Assembly: GCA_916613615.1 (NCBI GenBank)
Contig: OU744721.1
Coordinates: 85,131,060-85,195,059 of the forward strand
Reading direction: 5' to 3'
DNA from: Steromphala cineraria
Lineage: Eukaryota > Mollusca > Gastropoda > Trochida > Trochidae
Length of the DNA: 64,000 nt
Shown here: one piece after another, positions 49,485-61,545 of the stretch
Layout of the letters: every line of letters begins with the position of its first letter
Numbering within the stretch: position 1 is the stretch's first letter
Program-made: the position numbers and the translations under genes
Notes under the pieces: model-generated
Told to the model about the DNA's origin: nothing
What the model saw: only the letters and a program-made list of their open reading frames with translations
Databases searched by the model: none

Positions 49485-49730
49485 ATGAATGTCTTCGTGT
49501 TAAGGAACCATTTAAAGACAGGGTGCCGATTAGTACAGCTTTCAACAGTCATTAACACAGGCCCTTCTCTTAAATAACAGGATTAATGATGATTGATGAG
49601 GTAAGGCCCTTGCTCCAGGAAACATGCACTCTTTGTGAAGAAAATAGATTTCACGATCCTGTGTGCCAATGGTATCACTTTAAGCTGTCTTCACTCATGA
49701 AAAACAAATTGTTTTCCTAATTGACTGTAT
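49485..49730 (+). repeat. Segmental duplication block II, copy D
   Basis: GAACCATTTAAAGACAGGG, GTCATTAACACAGGCCCTTC and AACAGGATTAATGATGATTG align with blocks at 4.1 and 11.0 kb. Copy D lies beyond the giant element, so the duplicated landscape continues on both sides of it. Confidence 0.7.
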
Positions 49731-50654
49731 GCATATTGCATTCATCATTTTAACCTCAAAGTCGTTTATACCAATAATACCTAAGCTATGGTGCTTTATT
49801 ATTCTCACTTAGCATTTTGGAAATGCACAAGAGAAAAATCTGATATAGGTGTATTATTTGGCCAACGTAAGCATCAATCATTTGTGTGAGAGGTATGCCT
49901 GTATACGTCTCAAATAACAAATTATGGTTAACTGCAACGCAACTGAAATCTTTGCTTTAGAAGGATTTGGAGATGGTGTATAAAATGAAATTTTAATATC
50001 AAGGAGACGTATATCATTTATAATGTATTTCATAACAATGAATTTACAAACACAAATCATATACCATTAAGGTGAAAATATAAATGGGAAGACGTTTCAA
50101 ACAATAATTTCAGTTCTTGATTTGTAAAGTATGCAGAACGTTGAATTTACTTTCTATTATCTCCATCAACTGTTCTTGAACTTTCATTTAAAAACGAAAA
50201 ACGAAATACGTGAAAGAGAATGCCTTAACTTACACATGAATAGGCGGAACAATTCAAAATTATCATTATTGCAATGATTCATCCTGAAATATCTGATTTA
50301 ACCAAATGAGTATGTTTGATATCTTAGATGTATCGCTATCTTAATAAGAAATCATTCAATATTTTTTTCATTTTTTAATTCATGGTTTTTATTAGGCAAA
50401 TATGGCTACATGTCACCGCTTTCAGATTTCAGTTTCAAAACATGTTTTAAACAAAACAAGATGGTTGCAATTGATGAAACCGTTCACATTTCATAGTTCA
50501 AAATGATGCTCAACTGAAACACTGTGTTAGGAATTAGTGTTTTATTCTCTATGCAGCTTCGATAACTATGAAAGTTATTTGGATTATCGGGAAGTATTTT
50601 GTTAAATAACTACTTAAATAAGCTAAAATGTAAAGTGACTGTTAATGTAAGGAG

Positions 50655-50745
50655 TGGTGGAAGTAACGGTTGGGGTACTTCCGTTGAAAAGTCCTTAATG
50701 CTACCTGGAGTTAAATCCATTTGTGACCACTTAACCTGCTTTTCA
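50655..50745 (+). repeat. Segmental duplication block III, copy D
   Basis: TTGGGGTACTTCCGTTGAAA, TTAATGCTACCTGGAG and AAATCCATTTGTGACCACTT align with copies A and B. Here the block sits in a 65-codon frame (50599-50796) reading GTSVEKSLMLPGVKSICDHL; the corresponding frames in A and B are shifted or stopped. Confidence 0.7.
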
Positions 50746-51680
50746 TCAGATGAACAAAAACAACAAATGCTCCATTACGCTTTAACCTCCATGTAACGTT
50801 ACAGCTTTGACATTTGTCTGACTTCGAAACCTTGAAAAATATTTTTACACAAGCAATTGCAAGTTTGTGATTTTCTCCATTCTTCTTTCAGACATTAAAA
50901 AATCTGGATTAGTTTCTGCTTCGTAATTTGGCTTTCATTAAAACTTTACCACCAAAATGTAACATTGTAAACAAGAATTAAGTGGTTTTTTAAACCATTT
51001 CTTATCGTTTGTTAACTGGTTTTATTCTTATACAGTTATTCAACTACAGTTTTTAGCTACAAGCATTTGGAAATAAAATTATTTTACAGTTGTTTATATA
51101 TTTTACTAGTCGTTTAGAGTAATGCGTCGTGATAAGAAACCACCTGATCATGTGGCACGATATGGTGTTGAACTCATTTCAATCTTTTCTGTTAAAGTAT
51201 TAAGTTATGCAGTAAACACATGTTTTCTTGCACATAACAGAGCATCAATGCATTTACTGTGTCACACCATTTTTTCTGGCAGTTCTCTCTTACTTTTCTT
51301 GGGTCAATAAATACATGTATCTCTCCCTGCTGTTATAGAAATATAACATGCTTGCAAAGTAACAGAATCATTGATTTAATGTCGTTTCAAAATCGACCAG
51401 TAGCTGAAATTTAAATGAAGATGTTTGCATGAAACATTTCCTAATAAAAGGTGTTCTTAAAAATGAAAAGCTTGCGTAAGAGAGGGTTTTAGGAACATGA
51501 CGCTGAATTGATGAGTAAAATTTCCAAACTTGGTTAAAAGAGTTGGTAGTATCAGGCGATTTGAGATCAATACAGAGAATAGTGCTTTGTAAAATGAAGA
51601 ATAATGTGTGATGAAACACAGCGTAACACAGTAACTTCCTGACTTTTATATTCGTTCTGTACCGTAAAAATTACCTTTAA

Positions 51681-52034
51681 AGGGGCAGTAGCACGTTTTT
51701 GATAATTTCATATTTTAGATTTTGCACTGATAATTGTACGTTAATGCTAAATGCATTATTGTGATAGTGTCAAAAATTTCATAACACAAACCAATTATCC
51801 ATAGTCAGAGGAGAAAGTATGAAGATTCACCTAAAATCCATTGGCGGCCATTTTGTTTGAACACCTTTTATTCATTTTGTGTAAGAAAAAGGAATCGCAT
51901 GGCTAAACTTTACATTATATATTTGAATTCTTACTGCTCCATTTAGATTAGATGCATTGTCTTTCAATTGGAACCATTAATTTTATTTTCTTGACATCAA
52001 CTTATAGTCCCCCTAAAAACGTGCTACTGCCCCT
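51681..52034. mobile_element. MITE with TTAA target duplication (Kolobok- or piggyBac-like)
   Basis: The element begins AGGGGCAGTAGCACGTTTTT and ends with the exact reverse complement, giving 20-bp perfect inverted ends. It is bracketed by TTAA at 51677-51680 and 52035-52038. It is 354 bp long and noncoding, with a GGCGGCCATTTTG motif inside at about 51844. TTAA is the target of both piggyBac and Kolobok superfamilies; an AGGG terminus fits Kolobok better than the CCC terminus usual for piggyBac. Confidence 0.88.
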
Positions 52035-52038
52035 TTAA

Positions 52039-52998
52039 AACGTGTTGTTATAATAGCTATAAGTTTTATTCAAAATGAACGCTTATACGTACTTTATCAT
52101 AATTATTTACTTTTCATAGTATTGATTAATGTATGTTGTACTGTACAAAATTACTTGTCAGACTCAGCTTCGCCACTTATACAAATTAAACTTACGAGTT
52201 TCCATCAGGTTATAACAGTGTAGACAAACACATTACCAAACATTTCTGAAATAGAAAGATCTATCTATAAGATACAATTCAGAGTATGCATTGATTATAT
52301 TGTTAATCCTATTCCGTGGGAACAAGATCTCAATTTTTATGATTTTGAGCATAGGAATATACGATCAACTGTCCATTTGACTGAATTACTTTTATCATAG
52401 CTCAGCATTGACAAGTTTTACAAAATTAATAATCAATATATATTCAACATGTATATCTTTTTACATTTCAATTCTTAATGGAATGACTAATGACTATTCA
52501 TTACTAATTCCTATCATATGAACTAGGGGATAATTATTTTAAGGTTCTTACATTATCGATATATTTTGAAAGCACGATTTTTCTAGCATTAAACTGTGCA
52601 AAGACACTCTAATCAAGTACATATTTTGCAGGGTAGCAAAGTGCATCGATCAGCAATGTTCAAAACTTCCCATCAAAGGGTATGAGTATTTAACGATTTA
52701 AGATCATTCAGACCAACATGGTTAAAAGGACATTTTGATATTGATTTCCATGTACCAAAGAACGCTCAGAAATGTTGAATTATTACAGATGGGTTTCGTA
52801 AAATATTTTATCAATAATTCACATTTTCCCTAACCTTACGTAGTTAAATCGTGGTATTCATTAGTTAAGTTCATCAATCGAGGGCCATTCAACGACGACC
52901 TTTCACACACGAAATTCATGTCACATTCCTGCTGTATTGCTGCATGTAGTTCTTGTCACTGTGCATAATGATGATGTAAAGGTTGGTTTTAATATGTG
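52039..52998. other. Spacer between the MITE and the 1.6-kb transposon
   Basis: AT-rich noncoding sequence; no feature recognised. Confidence 0.5.
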
Positions 52999-53006
52999 TT
53001 TTTGTA

Positions 53007-53135
53007 GGGTTATGGCTGAAACGGCACCGTGCAAAACGGCACCAAAACTCATTGGCGAAAACGGAACCGAATTTTACTGGCTGAAACGGAACCATTTATG
53101 GCGAAAACGGAACCACCAATGAGACAAACAGAACC
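53007..53135 (+). repeat. Left inverted end with CGGAACC subrepeats
   Basis: Short units GGCACC/GGAACC preceded by GAAAAC or GAAAC recur about every 17-25 bp: six diverged copies between 53018 and 53116, then a weaker ACAGAACC. The arrangement is mirrored in 54486-54607. Confidence 0.75.
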
Positions 53136-54485
53136 AAATATTATCTTGCTATAATTCAAATTTTTTCATAATAATGTGTGTAAGTTGAATTTGGTTTTAT
53201 AGTTGTGGTTTCCATCAATCACAAGATTGTGCCGACATAACTAATTAATAAAGGACGGCATAAAAATATCCCTCTGTAATATCTGATTCGTAGAAATAAT
53301 TATGCTGAGAGGGTATGTGTAACAATCTAGAAACAACATTACCTTAAATGTGTGATCTTTCCCAAAGAATTTCTTCGCATGAAACATATGTATATGAATA
53401 ACATGACAAAATAGCCTTTTCTCATATTTGAATTTGAATCATTATCATATGTCTCTTATAGGCCCATTATAGCAGGATGGTTCATATTTAAAATGAAAAA
53501 ATGTCATGCTCAGGGGTAACAGAGGCAAACCCATTTCAAACTATGATAAAATGCCTTGTGTTCTTTCTTGTAAATACGTTCTTTTATCATATCAATTACT
53601 CTGAACATACATAAACAGATAGGTAAACCCCATTTACATTTATGCGTCTCCTTATCAAAGGAATATGCATCCGATGTTCATTTCGTCTTCTATATACCAA
53701 AGTACATTATCAATAAGCGTAAATAAACGTCAAGCAAATGTACCCGAAGGATCTATTATTCTTATTTGTACTAATGTATTTGATATGACAAAGCCTTTAT
53801 TACGACAATCTTGATTACGACAGTCTTGATATGCACCATATGAATTTTTGTCATTTATCATGTTTTTGTTTGTTTCTGGTATTTCATCACTTTGTGATAT
53901 ACTAACTAATTGACATATGCATTTATCTCGTGCACGTCAACATCATCAAGAACTGTCATCTCAGAAATGTTGATGTCTGACTATTCATCTGTTGTACACA
54001 GGTGATTGACAGCCTACATTAATAGTACCCTGATTAGCAAAGGACTAGTTAAACTTGTCCCTTACTAAATGGTTCCTTCTATCAATCATTTGACAGTTAT
54101 TATCATAAAAACAAGCTTATTAATGTTACACACCAGAAACGACTTGTTATATCTGGTTAAATTTATGTTTGAATATACGTTTTTCTCATAATTATGTTTG
54201 CAAATGATTCACAATCCGATTCTATGCACAAGTGTTCATATATGTTATCCATGTACAGAAGTGAGACGACGTTTTCCAGTTTAAACACACAAACTTGCAT
54301 TCATTTCTTTGCCTTAACATGCGATTGTATCATACAATAGCATGTTAAGGAAATCATATTAACCATAATGATGTAAAAATACATTTACATTTGCCTAAGC
54401 CAACCATTACCATTCGTGAATAATCAATTATTCTTATTTATTATATATTTCTTTAACATAAATAATCATGTATATTATTTCCTGT

Positions 54486-54607
54486 TCAGGTTCCGTTTTG
54501 TCTTGTCCATGTTACCGTTTTGACCATCAATAGAACCGTAAAATAGGTTCCGTTTTCGCCAAAACATTTTGGTGCCGTTTTTCACGACGCCATTTTAGCT
54601 TGCACCC
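54486..54607 (-). repeat. Right inverted end with GGTTCCG subrepeats
   Basis: GGTTCCGTTTTG, GTTACCGTTTTG, GGTTCCGTTTTCGCC and GGTGCCGTTTTTC are successive diverged copies, the reverse complement of the left-end units. The end runs to the terminal CACCC. Confidence 0.75.
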
Positions 54608-54615
54608 TTTTTGTA

Positions 54616-56475
<1,860 letters not shown>

Positions 56476-56754
56476 TAGCTGAAGGTAGTATTTGTCAGCA
56501 CTTGCCTTTTATCGTACCGTTTTGAGCTTCAAGGCAGTATTAAAAAATATTATCATTATCTTAACCTTTTTCGTTTTTACCATTTTCAAGTGAAATGAAA
56601 ACGTTATGATGCGCACTTAGAGAATCCCTCCTACGAGCAGTTTTTGCTCAGTAAATATCCAGTAAATTATAACCACACCAATCACATTGCCAAATCATTG
56701 TTGCGGCATACATGACCCTGCCTTTCTATTCCCTGTTGCCTCGTTTCGAAAAAA

Positions 56755-57345
56755 ATACTCCAAAGCTTTGGTTTATCAAGCTTCAAAATGGTTTTTAACC
56801 TTAAGATCACAAAGCTATGTTAATCACATATGCAGGTGCCCGCTGTGAAGCTAGAAATTGAAACTGTTTGACTTGTTAATTAATGTATTGGACGGAGACA
56901 AAGTGGCTGGAAATATATGATCCACGCAAACGTAGTGTAATAAATGCATTATCAAGTTGATAATTAACTGTTTTAAAACAAAAAAAGGTAATTGATATAT
57001 AATTTGAACTAAAGCACTAGTACCACATTGAATAACAAACATAGAGCTTATGATGTGACTATAACAAATATTTGCTTCTTAATTTTTATTCGGGGATGAC
57101 GTTAGTTGCATTCACTGTTCCAACAAGACACACATTTAGCTGTGACTTAGTAATAAATGTCAATTAACTGCCGTTAAAATTGAAAATAGTAATTTTAGAT
57201 AATCACCATCAACTCTGCAAAGCATTATCCTTGACTGTCAACACGCAGAGTATTACGTGAGTGTCATTTAAACTATTTTTGAATGCAGTTCTTTGTATGG
57301 TCATAATTGCGTCCTACATTTAAGATTAAGGAAACCCGAATACGG
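56755..57345 (+). repeat. Tandem segmental duplication VII, copy 1
   Basis: GATCACAAAGCTATGTTAAT, CACATATGCAGGTGCCCG, CACCATCAACTCTG, TATCCTTGACTGTC and GGTCATAATTGCGTCCTACA recur in order in 58085-58725, about 1.3-1.4 kb away. It has no coding content. Confidence 0.75.
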
Positions 57346-58084
57346 TTTACAAATGATAAATGGGTGACAAGATGATGTTCTGCTGACATACATGTACATT
57401 CAAAGAGATAATCTACAGCGTGATGAACCAGCTTACATCTAAATTCAGATTATTCTGCAACATTTCTAGTCCATTTATAATTGACATAAAAAAACTATTT
57501 TCCTTTTTCCTATTTCCTCTAAGCGCATGTACATTTCTTTTAAAAACCTGTACAGCAAATTGCAAAATGCCTGCATGTTTTATTTATGCATTTAGGTTAT
57601 AAAAGATAGATTTGTTCTCAATCCGATTCCTAACACATTAGACATCGATATACAAAAAAGAAATATGAACATGATATTCAAGACTATTTCACCGACTATT
57701 TATCTTCCAAGGTACATTTTTTTCCTTTATAATGTTTTTACGATTGGAGCAGAAACCATTTTTACAAAAAGGTTTTCTCGTGGCTACATGCATTCAATCA
57801 AATCTAATTTGAACTTTTAGTCAAAAAAATCTTTTTGCAATCACTCTGAGACCAGAAATGATTTCCATGTATGTATTCTCTTTATGCTATTTGTTTTTGC
57901 ATGTTATGATGCTTATACGTATAAAATTATCATCAAATAGTTACACATTAATTGTTATCACGATATTCATAACATAACATGGTCTGTCATTATTATTATG
58001 ATTATTCTATCTATGTAAGTTTTTGTAAATGTCCAATCTAAAATCGATAGTGCATTGTTTTAGTACATTGTATTTATTCAGCCT

Positions 58085-58725
58085 TCTCAAATATCAATCT
58101 TCAAAAAGGGTTCTAAAACTTCAGATCACAAAGCAATGAGAATCACATATGGAGATGCCCGTCGAGAACCTAGAAATTGGAAAGAAATGAATCATATTGA
58201 ATCCTATGATTCACGCCGACTTCTTACGTAGAGTCATGGCTTGAATATCAAGTTTTTGTAAGTTATTCAATATAATAATAATTATATTCACTTCAATATA
58301 AATTTGTCACCAACAAAATCTTATAAGTTAAAATTAAGCTTATGTTGAGAATAAATCAACTTTTTGCTCTCAAATTTGTTTGCATCTCCTGCCCTAAATA
58401 GACACTCCCTTAGCCGTGATATAGTAGCCAATGCGATTAAATTGCCTTTTGAATTAAACTAGTGCTTTTAGATGAACACCATCAACCCTGAGGAGCTTAA
58501 TGCACAATAGTGAAATTTAGTCCTTATCACATCACAGATAAACACCATCAGCTCTGAAAAGCGTTATCCTTGACTGTGCACACGCAGAGTGTGATTTAAA
58601 CTATTTTTGAAAATCAGTTCTTTGTTTGGTCATAATTGCGTCCTACATTTATGGATAAAAAAGATCCAAAAAAGGCAAATATCAAATAGGTCACACGATG
58701 ATGTTTTGGTGACTTACATTCAAAG
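58085..58725 (+). repeat. Tandem segmental duplication VII, copy 2
   Basis: GATCACAAAGCAATGAGAAT, CACATATGGAGATGCCCG, CACCATCAGCTCTG, TATCCTTGACTGTGCACACG and GGTCATAATTGCGTCCTACA match copy 1. Confidence 0.75.
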
Positions 58726-60229
58726 ACTATCTACAGTGTGGTTATCTTAGTTACATATGGATTCAGATTTGACCGGTAATATATGTACTTAAACTTGGAA
58801 TGTATTTTGAAATAGATGATTTTTTTTCTATTGGCCAATGTAGGTCTGGTCATCGGTGCAATGATAAAAATACACTAATTGTTTCCTACAAAATGCTGAA
58901 CCAATAATTAATTTCAGCTTTGTCGAAACATATTGCAAAGAAAACTCAACAGTTTCTTTAAATAACGTTTTGTGCGGCAAGATTAAAATTATATTTTCTG
59001 AACATTTCTAGTCCACTTATAATTGACTATAAAACTTTTTTCAAAATTTACAGAATTGTCTATCTCTATGTTCATCTTATACTATCTATGTACGTTTTTG
59101 GAATGTCAAAAAAAAATCGATATCACATTGTTTTAGTTATGCAAGTCTGTTACAAGACCATTCACCATTTCTTTCTGTGTCTATGGTAAATGTGAAACGT
59201 ATACTCAGCCTTCCTATATAAAGGTAGGATATCATGCTTCATCATTTGTTCATTCCACCAAGCTATTAAAGTGTCATGTTATTCCCAATTCATGTCCATT
59301 TTAACCCTTTGTCCAACACATAGACTACACAATATGACTTGTCTTATATAAAAAAATGTCACTGTTGTAGACGAGTGCTTCAAGGCAAACGTGGAAAATT
59401 TATGAGAATAAAGTTAAATCTGAGGATTTAGCAAGTGAGAGTAACGAATTTTCCCCTAATCCGTTTTATATTCTTTTCAAGAAGGCACATAAAGCTTGAT
59501 ATTACTTTAATTATGACAGATCTATACATATAAGTCCTCAGCAAAGAATAATTAATCAAAAATGAAAAAGGGCTTTTGCAAAATAACAATGAACAGAAAC
59601 CTTCAAAACGAATGTCGTGACAAAACGGCATCAATAATTTTAATGTAATATCAAGGCAAAACAAATTACTTCCAAGTGCGATACAGATATCGCCTACGCT
59701 GTCAAAGAGACATGACTTGATTAAAAGGATCGCACTCGATAGCAGAATAAGATACTATTTTATTTATCATGTCGGTAATGCAATGAATAAAACAGAAAAA
59801 CATGCCCAATGTATCAAATTTAGTGCAAAAGGTTATTTTTATTACCTTATTGTTATAAACAATCCCTATGAGACTATGAACTTGCATTCTGAGTGTAAAG
59901 AAGGCGGTAGTGCACATGCTGTTCCCAGAGAGTGTCATTGACACAAACATAGAATCTTTACTGAAGGTCGTTATCTTTTCTATGTTTATAAGGTTACTCA
60001 GAAAAATATACTCCCGAATATATGCGTTAAAAACTTAATAAGCTTCCCCTGTGCCATAAAGACACTGATACATCAACTGTCTAACAAGTCTCGTTTGCAT
60101 TAATTTTTGTGTGGAATAAGTACATGTTATTCGAAATAGTTTGAGCATAATGTGATTATTTTGTGCTACTAGAACCAAATAGCAATAGGTTAAACGACAT
60201 GAATTCGGTATAAGTATTTAATTATTGAT
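58726..60229. other. Gene-free stretch before the SINE-like cluster
   Basis: Opposed, overlapping open frames at 59702-59950 are incidental. I see no repeat boundary or coding signal. Confidence 0.5.
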
Positions 60230-60575
60230 GTCTCAGTTTCACAATGCCGACTGTCGTGCAATTCGTGGTGACACTGTTTCCTGTACATAGCTCAGTTCGA
60301 CCTCCATCAGAGTTGTTCAGCAACATCGGGCGTGGCTCGACAGATGGGTTGATGACCCCTGGCTGGATGTATTCAGAGTTTGAAGAGTGTGTACCAAACC
60401 GAGACATGAGTGGCAAGTGATTTAACTCACAATGTGCCCCTGTTAACAGAGGCCGTGCAAATGGATACCTGGAACACCTTTAGCGACTATATAATGAAGC
60501 ATTGAGTGCTTTGAGTCCACAAAGTTGAGATTTGATGCTACATAAAAGCTATCCATTATTATTATTATAATCAAT
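60230..60575 (+). mobile_element. SINE-like retroposon with ATT tail
   Basis: This is a GC-richer segment containing CGGGCGTGGCTCGACAGATG, TTAACTCACAATGTGCCCC and GAGTGCTTTGAGTCCAC, then GATGCTACATAAAAGC and an ATT microsatellite at about 60554-60569. A tRNA-like front, a structured body and a short A/T-rich tandem tail fit a SINE. The 64-codon minus-strand frame here is a by-product. The family name is unknown. Confidence 0.45.
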
Positions 60576-61374
60576 TGAAAGTGATTAGTGATAGACGAGG
60601 CCATATCAATAACACCCCATACAGCAAGCTTAGTTGTTGGGGTTATGCAATCTTTCTGCGGCAGAATAGACGGGTGTCACCTAATAAGCATGCCTATTTC
60701 TTGACTTTAGGCTTAGATCGCTTGTTTTATGTAGTACATATTCGCTAAACTATGAGTACAAATGTGGATAAAACTTAGGACGGTAAAGAATCAATTACTT
60801 TACTGTGTTTGTAAAAATAAAGATATGGGATTTAAGATAGCTGGAAAAAAGTAATTGAATCCAATGGGCAACACATGCTCACATTTTTACTTCAACTTGA
60901 ATTCTACTGTGTATCCCTGAGAGGAATATAAATTAAAATATTTGCTAAGAATTCTTTTCGTGTTAGGGTCAAGAAAAACATGATCTGCTCAGGGACTCTG
61001 GACTTTAATGTATTAGTTTTAGAGGGAATCGGTGCTCCAAGGTGATTAGTTTTCTAAACATGACTAGGCTACGGCTAACGGCACGTAAAGGCGGTCTTAA
61101 GATTATACCCTCATTCCCGTGAGCGGCGTGATAAATCTGCCCAGACTGACGGCTTTTGTGGAACCATGTGGACAGAAATACTATTTTTTGCCATAACTTG
61201 CATCTTGCATTTTTAATGTTTTATAAATCCAACACATCAAATATTCCAAAGGGAGAAGTCGGTGTCTCAAGATACTGAGTCTATAGATATCGTTTTATCA
61301 TTGCTAGTACAATTCCTCAGTGCAATATGCAATTGTATATTACACTGAATGGAATAACAAACCTGTTGATTTGT
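60576..61374. other. Patchily GC-richer stretch between SINE-like sequences
   Basis: It includes CTGCGGCAGAATAGACGGG near 60657 and CGTGAGCGGCGTGATAAATC near 61119, richer in GC than the surroundings and so probably eroded retroposon sequence. No element ends were recognised. Confidence 0.35.
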
Positions 61375-61545
61375 GTCTGAGCACACCGTCACGAATAAGC
61401 CGGAGTGACGGACAGTATACCACTGGAATCTATTTAACCAGTATTGACTTTATAAGAACCACAGGACATCGTGAGCGACCACTAATCCATGTACCAGGGG
61501 ACTCGACGCCTTGTACACTCTAACCACTTAAAATACCTATCCAGC
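61375..61545 (-). mobile_element. tRNA-like SINE fragment
   Basis: Read on the minus strand it gives AAGTGGTTAGAGTGTACAAG, like an A-box, then GGCGTCGAGTCCCCTGG, like a B-box, then GGATTAGTGGTCGCTCACG. The upstream GC-rich patch at 61060-61170 may belong to the same insertion. No target duplication was recognised. Confidence 0.4.

Larger units (their letters stand above)
48851..51676. other. Gene-free stretch, duplicated segment D
   Basis: It contains blocks II and III of copy D. Overlapping minus frames at 49074-49347 and plus frames at 50599 and 51122 have no recognisable domain. It ends at the TTAA site of the MITE. Confidence 0.55.
53007..54607. mobile_element. 1.6-kb non-autonomous DNA transposon with repetitive inverted ends
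   Basis: An 8-bp duplication, TTTTTGTA, lies at 52999-53006 and 54608-54615. The element runs GGGTTATGGCTG... to ...AGCTTGCACCC, with imperfect inverted ends of about 120-130 bp. The ends share AAAACGGCACCAAAA and TTGGCGAAAACGGAACC, and each end carries several diverged copies of the CGGAACC-type subrepeat. The AT-rich middle (53140-54480) has no credible coding frame. An 8-bp duplication fits hAT, P, Zisupton or some MULE elements; the terminus does not match the classic hAT CAGGG, so the superfamily is left open. Confidence 0.8.
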
